Under the pieces are notes generated by a model. It did not search any database, was not told the DNA's origin, and was given only the letters and a program-made list of their open reading frames with translations. Of a stretch of DNA of 64,000 nt, positions 24,087-32,873 are shown one piece after another. The stretch is from Dryocola clanedunensis (GTDB taxonomy: Bacteria > Pseudomonadota > Gammaproteobacteria > Enterobacterales > Enterobacteriaceae). The stretch lies in assembly GCF_025215155.1 (NCBI RefSeq), contig NZ_JALHAM010000118.1; one strand, 5' to 3'. Within the stretch, counting starts at the first letter, position 1. Each line of letters begins with the position of its first letter. A program made the translations under genes and the position numbers.

Positions 24087-25208
24087 ATGTCATCTATAGA
24101 AGTGAAATCGCATCAATTAGAGAGCGCCCCGGTATATCCGATAAATTCCGTACAGCGCGACGAAATAGATCTCCTGAATTTATTGTCTACGCTGTTTGCT
24201 TCCCGAAATCAGATTGTCGCCATCACCCTGATTTTTGCCCTTTGTGGCGTCATCGCTAGTTTCTTTCTTCCCCAGAAGTGGACTAGCCAGGCCGTCATTA
24301 CCCCGCCGGAAATGGAGCAGTTGGTCGAACTGCGCCGGGCGATGATCAACCTCAACGTGTTGGATGTCGGCGCGAAAGCGGACAGCAATACGGTGTTTAA
24401 TATGTTCCTGAAAAAGTTCGATTCTCAGGCACTACGAGAACGCTTTCTTGCGACTTCGCCCTATGTGCAGGCCCTGCTGAGTAATAAAGAGGTGGATACT
24501 TCCGAGCTGCATCGAGCCATTATTAATGTCTCTGAGAAATTTAAAGCTCAAAATAATGCCGATCCGAAGCAGGTGACGGGCGCCCCCTACTCTTCATGGA
24601 CATTAAGCTTTATTGCTCCCAATGCAGAAAATGCTCAGCAGGTGCTGAACGGCTATATTGATTTCATAGCGGAAGAGGTGAACAAAAGCATTTTGCTGAA
24701 CCTTAAGGATGCCGTTGAGCTTAAAATCGGCTACGAAAAAGACAAGCTTAAACTGGACCGTTCGCTGCTGGAAAATCAGCACAACGTTAATTTGCAGCGC
24801 CTGGGATATTCGCTCCAGGTTGCCAGCGCTGCCGGGATTAAAAAGCCGGTTTACAGCAATGGCCAGGCGGTGAAAGATGACCCGGATTATTCAGTCGCGC
24901 TGGGTGCGGATGGGCTGGCAGAAAAGCTGAAAATTGAACAATCCATAAAAGATGTCTCGCAGCTTAACGTGACGGTTCAGAATCGTGAGCATTTACTTAG
25001 CCAGCTGGAAGCCATCAATATTGGTGAAGTAGATTTTTCACCTTTCAAATACCAGATGCAGGCTTCGCTGCCGGTGAAAAAAGAGGGGCCTGGTAAATCT
25101 CTGGTTGTAGCGCTGGCCGCTATGATTGGTCTGATAATAGCGGCAGGTCTGGTACTGACCCGCCATGCTTTTAACTGCCGCCGCGTGGAGCTGGATAAAA
25201 TTATCTAG
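24087..25208 (+). CDS. fepE: LPS O-antigen chain-length regulator (FepE-type Wzz)
   Basis: 373 residues, close to FepE (about 377). Topology is that of a polysaccharide co-polymerase class 1 protein: a cytoplasmic N-terminus with RDEIDLLNLLSTLFASRN, transmembrane helix 1 (about 44-62), a large periplasmic coiled domain with WTSQAVITPPEMEQL, a C-terminal PVKKEGPGKSLVVALAAMIG motif and transmembrane helix 2 (about 336-358). It sets very long O-antigen lengths by working with Wzy. In E. coli fepE sits in the enterobactin cluster; here it stands alone between kduD and a cupin gene. Confidence 0.88.
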   Translation: MSSIEVKSHQLESAPVYPINSVQRDEIDLLNLLSTLFASRNQIVAITLIFALCGVIASFFLPQKWTSQAVITPPEMEQLVELRRAMINLNVLDVGAKADSNTVFNMFLKKFDSQALRERFLATSPYVQALLSNKEVDTSELHRAIINVSEKFKAQNNADPKQVTGAPYSSWTLSFIAPNAENAQQVLNGYIDFIAEEVNKSILLNLKDAVELKIGYEKDKLKLDRSLLENQHNVNLQRLGYSLQVASAAGIKKPVYSNGQAVKDDPDYSVALGADGLAEKLKIEQSIKDVSQLNVTVQNREHLLSQLEAINIGEVDFSPFKYQMQASLPVKKEGPGKSLVVALAAMIGLIIAAGLVLTRHAFNCRRVELDKII

Positions 25209-25215
25209 TCAGTTT

Positions 25216-25252
25216 GGTAGGGTGGGTAGGGTAGGCGTAAACGCCGTCTACC
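25216..25252. repeat. GTAGGG-rich palindromic repeat
   Basis: Three GGTAGG/GGTGGG units lead into GGCG-TAAA-CGCC, closed by TACC. It lies between convergent fepE and kdgF. The GTAGGG start resembles the other dispersed repeats in the window. Confidence 0.45.
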
Positions 25253-25309
25253 ACTGAGATTTTTGTGTCGGATGACGCTTGCGGTTATCCGCCTTTCCCT
25301 TTTATTCAG

Positions 25310-25630
25310 CTAAAGAAAATCTTCCCGGATCGGCGTAAAGGTATCCAGCAATGTCCCGGCGGCCAGACACACGCAGCCGTGCATCACGTGCGGCTCTTTG
25401 TAAAGTGTATCCCCAGCCTTGACCTTGTGCACCTCTTCGCCAATAGTGAATTCGAACTCGCCGGAGAGCACATAGGTCAGCTGTTCATGGGGATGATTGT
25501 GCATTGGCCCCACCGCACCGGTTTCGAAATTCACCTGCACCGCCATCATTTTTCCGCCGTTCGCGAGTACGCGGCGGGTGACGCCTGCTCCCAGATCTTC
25601 CAGTTTTGTATCGTTAATAAAGGTAAACAT
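25310..25630 (-). CDS. kdgF: Cupin-domain uronate lyase-pathway protein (KdgF-type)
   Basis: 106 residues forming a single cupin. The first metal motif is HNHPHEQLTYVLSGEFEFTIG and the second is ExxxxH-like, EPHVMHGCVCLAAGTLLDTF, giving the His/Gln metal site. The ending TFTPIREDFL matches KdgF, which converts 4,5-unsaturated monouronates from pectate or alginate breakdown to the linear ketone. A KdgR-type box 19 bp upstream of the start and nearby kduD, two steps later in the same pathway, support this over a generic cupin. Confidence 0.82.
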   Translation of the reverse strand: MFTFINDTKLEDLGAGVTRRVLANGGKMMAVQVNFETGAVGPMHNHPHEQLTYVLSGEFEFTIGEEVHKVKAGDTLYKEPHVMHGCVCLAAGTLLDTFTPIREDFL

Positions 25631-25648
25631 CGTGGCCCCCAGGTAATG

Positions 25649-25663
25649 TGAAATGGCATTTCA
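25649..25663 (-). promoter_or_regulatory. KdgR-type operator upstream of kdgF
   Basis: TGAAATGGCATTTCA is an almost perfect dyad and differs by one base from box 2 of kduD (TGAAATGGCGTTTCA). Its place just upstream of the start codon suits repression. Confidence 0.7.
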
Positions 25664-25793
25664 TTTTCATAATCATGACATGAGATCGGACTTTGAGATA
25701 GCCGATTGCCTGAATCTGCCATGAACATCACGCTTTCCCGGCGGGAGCTTCCTCTGATATAACCAGAGCCATCAATAAGAAAGGGGACGTGAA

Positions 25794-26492
25794 ATGAAAA
25801 CAATAGGCCTGTTAGGTGGGATGAGCTGGGAATCTACCATTCCGTATTATCGTCTGATTAATGAAGGAGTTAAGGCGCGCCTTGGCGGGCTGCATTCGGC
25901 AAAAATCGTGCTGCATAGCGTCGATTTCCATGAGATTGAAGCCTGCCAGTCGAGCGGCGAGTGGGATAAAGCCGGTGAGATGCTGGCGGATGCGGCGCTT
26001 GGCCTGCAGAAGGCCGGGGCGGAAGGCATCGTGCTTTGCACCAATACTATGCACAAAGTTGCCGACCCTATCGAATCGCGCTGCGATCTGCCGTTCCTGC
26101 ATATTGCCGATGCCACCGGGCGGGCAATTGCCGCGCAGGGTGCAACTCAGGTCGCGCTCCTCGGTACACGCTACACCATGGAACAGGACTTTTATCGCGG
26201 CCGCCTGGAAGCTGAATTTGGCATTACTTCGCTGATCCCTGATGAGTCACAGCGCCTGCGCATCAACCAGATTATTTTTGACGAGCTGTGCCTCGGAAAA
26301 ATTACCGGCGAATCTAAACTCTATTATCAGCAGGTTATCGCCGATCTGCAGAAGCAGGGCGCACAGGGCGTTATTTTCGGCTGCACGGAGATTGGCCTGC
26401 TGCTGCAACAGGAGGACTGCCCGCTGCCGGTGTTTGATACCGCAGCGATTCATGCGGCAGACGCGGTGAATTTTATGCTTGGCGAGCAATAA
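25794..26492 (+). CDS. ygeA: Broad-specificity amino acid racemase YgeA
   Basis: 232 residues (E. coli 230). It belongs to the Asp/Glu racemase family, PLP-independent. The two catalytic cysteines are in LCTNTMHKV and IFGCTEIGLL, and the N-terminal signature MKTIGLLGGMSWEST is intact. E. coli YgeA racemises homoserine and other amino acids, supplying non-canonical D-amino acids. A GGGG site precedes the ATG. Its 162-bp upstream region is shared with divergent kdgF. Confidence 0.95.
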   Translation: MKTIGLLGGMSWESTIPYYRLINEGVKARLGGLHSAKIVLHSVDFHEIEACQSSGEWDKAGEMLADAALGLQKAGAEGIVLCTNTMHKVADPIESRCDLPFLHIADATGRAIAAQGATQVALLGTRYTMEQDFYRGRLEAEFGITSLIPDESQRLRINQIIFDELCLGKITGESKLYYQQVIADLQKQGAQGVIFGCTEIGLLLQQEDCPLPVFDTAAIHAADAVNFMLGEQ

Positions 26493-26548
26493 TTTTTTTC
26501 TTCAAATTTTCAGCCAGTTAAGCGGTAAAATACCTTATCCTCACGCCA

Positions 26549-26573
26549 CGTCGGGTCATCCCCGGCGTTTTTT
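26549..26573 (+). terminator. Rho-independent terminator after ygeA
   Basis: CGTCGGG and CCCGGCG form a 7-bp stem (one G-T pair) with a 5-nt loop, followed by six Ts, 57 bp past the stop. Confidence 0.85.
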
Positions 26574-26697
26574 ATGTTATTAATTTGTTAAGCAGCGCAC
26601 AAAATTTCAATAAGCTGCACCTCTACATCCTCGCTACCTGGCGGTCAGAGTTTTTACTCGCCCGCCTTTTGTCATTTCTGCAACCGGGAGTTATTCC

Positions 26698-27864
26698 ATG
26701 CCTGTTTCCTTACTCGCGCTGGCGATGAGTGCGTTTGCCATCGGCACGACGGAGTTTGTCATTATGGGCCTGTTGCCCGACGTGGCCGGTGACCTACATA
26801 TTTCGATCCCCACAGCGGGGTGGCTCATCAGCGGTTACGCGCTGGGCGTGGCAATAGGCGCGCCGATTATGGCCCTGCTAACGGCTCGTCTGCCTCGCAA
26901 ACTCTCGCTGGTATTGCTGATGGTGATTTTTATTATTGGCAACCTGCTGTGTGCCGTGGCGATCTCTTATAACTTCCTGATGCTCGCCCGTATTATCACC
27001 GCGCTGTGTCACGGAGCCTTCTTCGGCATTGGTGCCGTGGTGGCCGCGGGCCTGGTCGCGCCAAACCGCAAGGCCTCCGCCGTGGCGCTGATGTTTACCG
27101 GGCTGACGCTTGCCAACGTGCTGGGCGTGCCGATTGGCACCTGGTTCGGGCAGATGTACGGCTGGCGGTCAACGTTCTGGGGCGTAGCGGTGATTGGCGT
27201 CGTGGCGTTTATCGCGCTTATCGTCAGCCTGCCTTCGCAGAAGGATGAGGCGCCCGCAGACTTAAAGCGTGAGGTCAGCGCGCTGGCTAACGGCAAGCTG
27301 TGGCTCTCGCTGTCGATGACAATTTTCTTTGCGGCGGCGATGTTCGCGCTGTTCAGCTATATCGCCCCGATGCTGCTCCAGGTCACCGGCATCACCCATA
27401 AAGGCGTGAGCTGGACGCTGTTCCTGATAGGTGCGGGCCTGACGGTGGGCAATATTCTGGGCGGGCGTCTTGCGGACTGGCGCGTCTCCGTAAGCCTGAT
27501 CCTGAGCTTTACGTTTATCGCCATCTTCTCGCTGCTGTTCCGCTGGACGAGCCACGGCGCCTGGCTTGCTGAAATCACGCTGTTCCTGTGGGCGATGGCG
27601 GCGTTTGCCACCGTTCCCGCCCTGCAAATTAACGTGGTGCTGCATGGCAAAGATGCGCCAAATCTGGTCTCTACGCTGAATATCGCGGCGTTTAACGTTG
27701 GCAATGCGTTGGGGGCGTGGGTTGGCGGTACGGTTATCGATCGCGGTTATGGACTCACCGCCGTACCGGTTGCCGCAGCGGGGCTGGCGGTTATCGGGCT
27801 GATTATCTGCCTGATAAACTTCAGCAACGGCACCGGCCATCATCATCCGGCGACCGAGCAATAA
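26698..27864 (+). CDS. MFS sugar-efflux-type transporter (AraJ/YdhP-like)
   Basis: 388 residues with 12 predicted helices. The DHA1 signature FAIGTTEFVIMGLLPDVAGDL in helix 1 is typical of the AraJ/YdhP/SotB group, and loop 2-3 carries the MFS motif as LTARLPRKLSLV. A GGGAG site precedes the ATG. It is probably a proton-coupled exporter in the inner membrane; the substrate is unknown. In E. coli the position next to ygeA is occupied by araE, so this is a lineage difference. It ends 1 bp from the convergent lysR stop. Confidence 0.88.
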   Translation: MPVSLLALAMSAFAIGTTEFVIMGLLPDVAGDLHISIPTAGWLISGYALGVAIGAPIMALLTARLPRKLSLVLLMVIFIIGNLLCAVAISYNFLMLARIITALCHGAFFGIGAVVAAGLVAPNRKASAVALMFTGLTLANVLGVPIGTWFGQMYGWRSTFWGVAVIGVVAFIALIVSLPSQKDEAPADLKREVSALANGKLWLSLSMTIFFAAAMFALFSYIAPMLLQVTGITHKGVSWTLFLIGAGLTVGNILGGRLADWRVSVSLILSFTFIAIFSLLFRWTSHGAWLAEITLFLWAMAAFATVPALQINVVLHGKDAPNLVSTLNIAAFNVGNALGAWVGGTVIDRGYGLTAVPVAAAGLAVIGLIICLINFSNGTGHHHPATEQ

Positions 27865-27865
27865 T

Positions 27866-28789
27866 TCAGGCGTCGAGCAGCGCGTTTAACGGGTCGCTGA
27901 AGATATGCATGAAATCATGCATATGCTCGCTAAAGGCGCTGACCAACGCGGAGGCAGGGCGGTGCAGCGGGCGGATCAGGCTCACGGTAAAAGGCACCGC
28001 TACGCTGAACCGTCTTGCGACCACGCCGCTTGAAGCGTAGTCCAGAGCGGTAAGCGGGTTAACGACGGAAATTCCCGCGCCCGCCCGCACCATCGCACAC
28101 ACCGATGCCGCGCTGTGCGTCTCCACCACCATTCTGCGTTTGACCTCATGCTCCTGAAACAGCGAGTCCAGCAGCTGGCGATAGCTGTCCGTACGCGACA
28201 GGCTGATGTAGTTTTCCCCGGCAAAATCCTGCGGCGTGAGTTCCGCTTTGCGCGCCAGCCGGTGCCCGGCGGGCAGGACGCATACTTCGTTTAAGGTCAG
28301 CAGCGTCTGGCGCTCCGTGCCGGCAGGTGTGGAACTATTCTCCGTGAGTCCCAGATCGTGACGCTGGGCCGACAGCCACTCCTCCAGCAGCGGCGACTCC
28401 TGCGGAACAATGTTCAGGCTCAGTTCCGGGTAGCGGGCCAGGAAAGGCTGAACCAGCTGCGGCAAAAAAGACTGGGAGAAGACAGGCAGGCAGGCAATGG
28501 ACAGTTCGCCCTGACGGAACTCGCGCAGACTTTCCGCCGCGCTGACGATGCGATCCAGTCCGTACCAGGAGCGTTGAACCTCTTCAAACAGTCGCAGCCC
28601 CTGCACGGTGGGGTGCAGTCGTCCACGGGTTCGCTCGAACAGCTGCAGTCCAGTCAGCTTCTCGAAGCGCGCCAGCTCACGGCTGACCGTGGGCTGCGAG
28701 GTATGCAGCAACCCCGCCGCCTCCGTGAGGTTTCCGGCGGTCATTACCGCGTGAAAGATTTCGATATGGCGAAGCGTGACTGCTGGCAT
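27866..28789 (-). CDS. lysR: LysR, activator of lysA
   Basis: 307 residues from the ATG at 28789, matching the E. coli LysR start (AVTLRHIEIFHAVM); the frame extends upstream but without homology. The N-terminal winged helix contains NLTEAAGLLHTSQPTVSRELARFEKLTGLQLF; a periplasmic-binding-protein-like effector domain follows. It activates lysA when diaminopimelate is available and represses itself. It is divergent from lysA, the classical arrangement. The C-terminus differs from E. coli in its last residues. Confidence 0.96.
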   Translation of the reverse strand: MPAVTLRHIEIFHAVMTAGNLTEAAGLLHTSQPTVSRELARFEKLTGLQLFERTRGRLHPTVQGLRLFEEVQRSWYGLDRIVSAAESLREFRQGELSIACLPVFSQSFLPQLVQPFLARYPELSLNIVPQESPLLEEWLSAQRHDLGLTENSSTPAGTERQTLLTLNEVCVLPAGHRLARKAELTPQDFAGENYISLSRTDSYRQLLDSLFQEHEVKRRMVVETHSAASVCAMVRAGAGISVVNPLTALDYASSGVVARRFSVAVPFTVSLIRPLHRPASALVSAFSEHMHDFMHIFSDPLNALLDA

Positions 28790-28807
28790 CTGTTCATTCG
28801 GCCCGGG

Positions 28808-28838
28808 CGTAGGGTGGATAAGCGTAGCGTCATCCACC
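28808..28838. repeat. REP-like palindrome in the lysR-lysA promoter region
   Basis: CGTAGGGTGGATAAGCG is followed by TAGCGTCATCCACC; GGTGGAT pairs with ATCCACC. It shares its core with repeats at 36.5 kb and 58.6 kb. It lies only 19 bp upstream of lysR and within the divergent regulatory region. Confidence 0.6.
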
Positions 28839-28945
28839 GAAAGAAAAACCATATCATATATGAATAGACTCGTGAGAAATCGATATTTTTTCTTCACTTC
28901 GTCCTGTGGCGTAATGAACAAAATGAATGATGACCGGAGCTGACC

Positions 28946-30208
28946 ATGCCACGCCCACTCAACAACACAGACACCGCGCTGAATGCGCAGAACTTGCAGG
29001 TCCTGCCAGCCGAATTTGGCTGCCCCGTATGGGTTTATGATGCGGAAATTATCCGCCAGCAGATTGCGCAACTACGCCAGTTCGATGTTATTCGCTTTGC
29101 GCAAAAAGCATGTTCCAACATCCATATTCTGCGCCTGATGCGCGAGCAGGGCGTGAAGGTAGATTCGGTGTCACAGGGTGAGATCCTTCGTGCGCTGGCG
29201 GCGGGCTTTAACCCGTCCGAAAATCCAGACGATATCGTCTTTACTGCCGATATGATCGACGAAACGACGCTTGCGCTGGTTGCCGAGCACAAAATCCCGG
29301 TGAATGCTGGTTCGGTCGATATGCTCCAGCAGCTTGGGGAAGTGTCTCCAGGCCACCGTGTCTGGCTGCGCGTGAACCCTGGTTTCGGCCATGGGCACAG
29401 CCAGAAAACCAACACCGGCGGTGAAAACAGCAAGCACGGCATCTGGCATGCTGATATGCCGCAGGCGCTGGAAAGGGTTAAGCGCTATAACCTGCACCTG
29501 GTCGGCATTCATATGCACATTGGCTCCGGGGTGGACTACGCCCATCTGGAGCGGGTTTGTGGAGCGATGGTGCAACAGGTTGTCGACTTTGGTCAGGATC
29601 TTGAAGCTATCTCCGCGGGGGGCGGCCTGTCGATCCCTTATCGCGAAGGCGAGGAGAAGATCGACACCAGCCACTATTTCGGCCTGTGGAGCGCAGCACG
29701 CGACAAAATTGCCCAGCGTCTTGGCCACCCGGTGAAACTGGAAATTGAGCCGGGCCGCTTCCTGGTGGCGGAGTCTGGCGTGCTGGTGGCGCAGGTTCGT
29801 TCCGTAAAAGATATGGGATCGCGTCATTTCGTACTGATCGATGCGGGCTTTAACGATTTGATGCGTCCGTCCATGTACGGCAGCTACCACCACATATCCG
29901 CCATTGCAGGGGACGGGCGTGATTTAACCGCTCAGCCAGCTATCGAAACCGTGGTTGCCGGGCCGCTGTGTGAATCCGGGGACGTATTTACCCAGCAGGA
30001 AGGTGGCAAAGTCGAAACCCGCAGTCTGCCGCCGGTGAAAGTGGGGGATTATCTGGTGCTGCACGATACCGGCGCTTACGGGGCTTCTATGTCTTCAAAC
30101 TACAATAGCCGCCCGCTGCTGCCGGAAGTGCTGTTCGATAAAGGGAGCGCGCGCCTGATTCGCCGCCGCCAGACCGTGCAGGAACTGATCGCGCTGGAAC
30201 TACTTTGA
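28946..30208 (+). CDS. lysA: Diaminopimelate decarboxylase
   Basis: 420 residues, the E. coli length. It is a fold-III PLP enzyme with the cofactor Lys54 in IRFAQKACSNIH, the phosphate loop SAGGGLSIPY, EIEPGRFLVAESG, and the substrate Cys in GPLCESGDVF contributed across the dimer. It makes L-lysine from meso-diaminopimelate. A GGAG site precedes the ATG. Its last 9 bases overlap the end of the convergent LacI-family gene. Confidence 0.97.
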   Translation: MPRPLNNTDTALNAQNLQVLPAEFGCPVWVYDAEIIRQQIAQLRQFDVIRFAQKACSNIHILRLMREQGVKVDSVSQGEILRALAAGFNPSENPDDIVFTADMIDETTLALVAEHKIPVNAGSVDMLQQLGEVSPGHRVWLRVNPGFGHGHSQKTNTGGENSKHGIWHADMPQALERVKRYNLHLVGIHMHIGSGVDYAHLERVCGAMVQQVVDFGQDLEAISAGGGLSIPYREGEEKIDTSHYFGLWSAARDKIAQRLGHPVKLEIEPGRFLVAESGVLVAQVRSVKDMGSRHFVLIDAGFNDLMRPSMYGSYHHISAIAGDGRDLTAQPAIETVVAGPLCESGDVFTQQEGGKVETRSLPPVKVGDYLVLHDTGAYGASMSSNYNSRPLLPEVLFDKGSARLIRRRQTVQELIALELL

Positions 30209-31231
30209 GGTTTTGCGCCCGCGCTGAAAGAAAGGGCCGGGCGCCACGGATTCACGCAGCACCAGCGTACCTACAAACGGCGGGATCGGCTCAAGATCTT
30301 CGCCGTTGGCAAGCTTAATGGCCTGATCGATAGCCGTGGTGATCATATTGTCGATCGGCAGATAGACCGTAGAGAGCGCCGGCTGCAACCACTGCGCGCT
30401 TGGCGCATCGTCGAAGCCAAACAGCGACATCTCCTGCGGGATGCGAATACCGGCCTGGTGCAGCGCCTTTGAGGCCCCCAGCGCCATATCATCGTTACAC
30501 GCAAACAGCGCCGTAAAGGTGACGCCGCTTTCCAGCAGCGCCTGACAAAGCTGATGGCCCACCGTCATCGTAGAGTCGCCGTTTTTTACCCGTTCTTCAC
30601 TGAAGCGAATACCATGCTTTTGCAGCGCCTTGCGGTAGCCCATCAGGCGAGCCTGGCCGGTTGGCGTGGAGATTGGCACGGTGATACAGGCGATATCGCG
30701 GTGACCCTGCTGAATTAAATATTCCGTCGCCTGAAACGCTGCGTCCTGCTGTTCAAAGAAAACACAGCGCTCACGAGCCTGAGTGACATCGCGGTTAATG
30801 ACCACCAGCGGGACGCGAACTGAGCTCATCAGCGACATTAATGCGCGTTCGGACATAAAGCGGGTATAGAGCACGATGGCGTCGCAGTGCCTGTCAACCA
30901 GCATCTGCACCGCATCCAGTTCTTTCTGTGGGGTGTCGTGCCCGTCGGTAACGATAAGCTGTTTACCGTGCAGTTCCGTTTGGCGAGAAGCCTGCTGCAG
31001 CAGCCGGCCAAAATAGAAGCCGTCGAAGGTAGATACCACCAGACCGACGCTGTTGCTGCTGCGGTTAGCCAGCGAGCGAGCCAGGAAATTGGGGCGATAG
31101 CCCAGCTCTTCCATTGCCTGAAACACCAGCTTGCGGGTGCTCTCTTTCACCTGTCCGGTGCCGTTCAACACGCGAGATACCGTTGCTTTTGAAACGCCTG
31201 CGCGTAGCGAGACATCCAGCATTGTTACCAT
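30200..31231 (-). CDS. LacI-family regulator between lysA and galR
   Basis: 343 residues from the ATG at 31231, with AGGAA upstream. The helix-turn-helix is MLDVSLRAGVSKATVSRVLNGTGQV and the hinge follows RPNFLARSLANRSSNSVG. The sugar-binding domain contains ALFACNDDMALGASKALHQAGIRIP and SLFGFDDAPSAQWLQP. It resembles AscG and the GalR/GalS branch more than GalR, but I cannot name it. It lies 147 bp downstream of galR on the same strand and overlaps lysA convergently by 9 bp. No transporter or catabolic gene is adjacent, so its targets lie elsewhere. It is absent at this spot in E. coli. Confidence 0.9.
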   Translation of the reverse strand: MVTMLDVSLRAGVSKATVSRVLNGTGQVKESTRKLVFQAMEELGYRPNFLARSLANRSSNSVGLVVSTFDGFYFGRLLQQASRQTELHGKQLIVTDGHDTPQKELDAVQMLVDRHCDAIVLYTRFMSERALMSLMSSVRVPLVVINRDVTQARERCVFFEQQDAAFQATEYLIQQGHRDIACITVPISTPTGQARLMGYRKALQKHGIRFSEERVKNGDSTMTVGHQLCQALLESGVTFTALFACNDDMALGASKALHQAGIRIPQEMSLFGFDDAPSAQWLQPALSTVYLPIDNMITTAIDQAIKLANGEDLEPIPPFVGTLVLRESVAPGPFFQRGRKTSK

Positions 31232-31378
31232 CTGTTCATTCCTGATTAACACTTCCGTCGCGATGCCGCAGTTCTGAGGGCAGTCTACCACATGAGCCAG
31301 ACGGTACAGATCCGGCAGGGCATAACACGTGCTGAAAATGTCCTACCAGGATCACGCTTTTAAACAATGACTGATGGG

Positions 31379-32386
31379 TTACTCCCCGGCTGGAGCGATG
31401 ACCGAATGTCGGCGCACAAGCGTAGGGCTGAACATATGGGTGGTTTCCGGTATGGGCTGATTATCTGCCAGTGCCATAGCCAGCTCAGCGGCCTGAGTTG
31501 CCATAGTGACAATAGGGTAGCGAACGGTCGTCAAACGCGGGCGGACGTAGCGTGAAATCAGCACGTCATCAAAGCCAATCAGCGAAATCTCTTTTGGGAC
31601 ATCAATGCCGTTATCGTTAAGCACGCCCATTGCGCCCGCTGCCATCGAGTCGTTGTAACAGGCGACGGCGGTAAAGTTTTTACCCCGGCCCAGCAGCTCG
31701 GTCATTGCCTGTTCCCCGCCGCTTTCATCGGGTTCGCCGAAGGTCACCAGACGATCGTTTACCGGCAGGCCATGTTCCTTTAGCGCGTCGTAATACCCTT
31801 GCAGGCGATCTTCCGCATCGGAAATCGCGTGGTTGGAGCACAGATAGCCGATTTTAGTGTGGCCCTGCTGAATGAGGTGGCGGGTGGCAAGCCACGCACC
31901 GTAGCGATCGTCCAGCGCTACGCAGCGCTGCTCAAAGCCCGGCAGCGTGCGGTTGATAAGTACCATGCCCGGCATCTGCTTCATCAGGGAAATTAAATCT
32001 GCATCCGGGATCTTTTTAGCGTGTACGACCAATGCCGCACAGCGGTGGCGGATGAGCTGCTCAATGGCCTGACGCTCTTTCTGTTCGTTGTGGTAGCCGT
32101 TACCGATCAATAGAAAATTGCCGGTGTGATAGGCAACCTGTTCAACGGCTTTTGCCATCGCGCCAAAAAAAGGATCGGAAACATCCCCGACAACCAGACC
32201 GATTGTTTCGGTCGTTTGCTGGGCGAGGGCGCGTGCATTGGCGTTCGGGTGGTAATTCAGCTCCTCCATCGCGCTATTGACCGCCAGTCGCGAGGCGTCA
32301 CTGGCTTTTGGGGAGCTGTTAATCACACGGGATACCGTGGCGACAGAGACTCCTGCCAGTCGTGCTACATCCTTAATTGTCGCCAT
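31379..32386 (-). CDS. galR: Galactose operon repressor GalR
   Basis: 335 residues from the ATG at 32386 (MATIKDVARLAGVS...), matching E. coli GalR; an in-frame ATG three codons earlier lies directly on its AGGA site. The DNA-binding domain reads ATIKDVARLAGVSVATVSRVI; the hinge and effector domain follow closely (TTETIGLVVGDVSDPFFGAM, SLIGFDDVLISRYVRPRLTTVRYP). It represses gal genes and binds galactose. A GTAAACGTTTAC dyad lies 20 bp upstream. Confidence 0.96.
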   Translation of the reverse strand: MATIKDVARLAGVSVATVSRVINSSPKASDASRLAVNSAMEELNYHPNANARALAQQTTETIGLVVGDVSDPFFGAMAKAVEQVAYHTGNFLLIGNGYHNEQKERQAIEQLIRHRCAALVVHAKKIPDADLISLMKQMPGMVLINRTLPGFEQRCVALDDRYGAWLATRHLIQQGHTKIGYLCSNHAISDAEDRLQGYYDALKEHGLPVNDRLVTFGEPDESGGEQAMTELLGRGKNFTAVACYNDSMAAGAMGVLNDNGIDVPKEISLIGFDDVLISRYVRPRLTTVRYPIVTMATQAAELAMALADNQPIPETTHMFSPTLVRRHSVIAPAGE

Positions 32387-32403
32387 AGATCGCATTCCTG
32401 TGA

Positions 32404-32419
32404 GGGTAAACGTTTACAC
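32404..32419. promoter_or_regulatory. GalR-type operator upstream of galR
   Basis: GGGTAAACGTTTACAC contains a 12-bp perfect palindrome, GTAAACGTTTAC, close to the gal operator half-sites (GTGTAAACG). It suggests autorepression. Confidence 0.65.
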
Positions 32420-32672
32420 AGGCTTAAGTGTTGCGGAAAAACCTTGTCACTTCAAGGGCGCAACTGGAGCCCGTCTCGCAAAGTGAGGGAAAATATGTCG
32501 CCTGTGCAGCCTGAAGTGGCACAAAGGGTCAACGGAAAATAAGACGCAGCGGCAGGAGATGGCATGTTGCGGATTTTTAAAAATTTCAGCGCAAATCTTT
32601 GCTTACAGTTTGCAGTGCGCTGTTGCGATTTCGACATGGCGAATGGAGCCTGGTGACTGCTACATTTTAAGT

Positions 32673-32757
32673 CCCAGAGGTATTGATAGGTGATGTCGGC
32701 GCATGATGCTGACCACAAGAATTACACCAACCTGCGCGGATGCGCAGGTTTTTTTTT
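32673..32757 (+). ncRNA. omrB: OmrB-like small RNA
   Basis: About 85 nt. It begins CCCAGAGGTATTGATAGGTG, the conserved 5' seed that pairs with ompT, cirA, fecA, fepA, csgD and ompR mRNAs, and ends in the conserved terminator CCTGCGCGGATGCGCAGG plus nine Ts. The GATAGGTG variant and the ACAAGAATTACACCAACC segment match OmrB more than OmrA. The galR-aas position is the E. coli locus. In E. coli it is induced by OmpR and uses Hfq. Confidence 0.93.
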
Positions 32758-32873
32758 GCCTGATTCAGCCGGTTGTAACAATAAGCGAGATTTTAAACAC
32801 CTGGTTGCACTTCGGCTCATTCCTTTGCGTTTTCCCACTGGTTACCCCAGCGCTCCTGCGCCACAATTCATAT

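Noticed and set aside
23902..24099. 65-codon open frame before fepE
   Set aside because: It has no ribosome site or similarity and runs into the fepE start in another frame.
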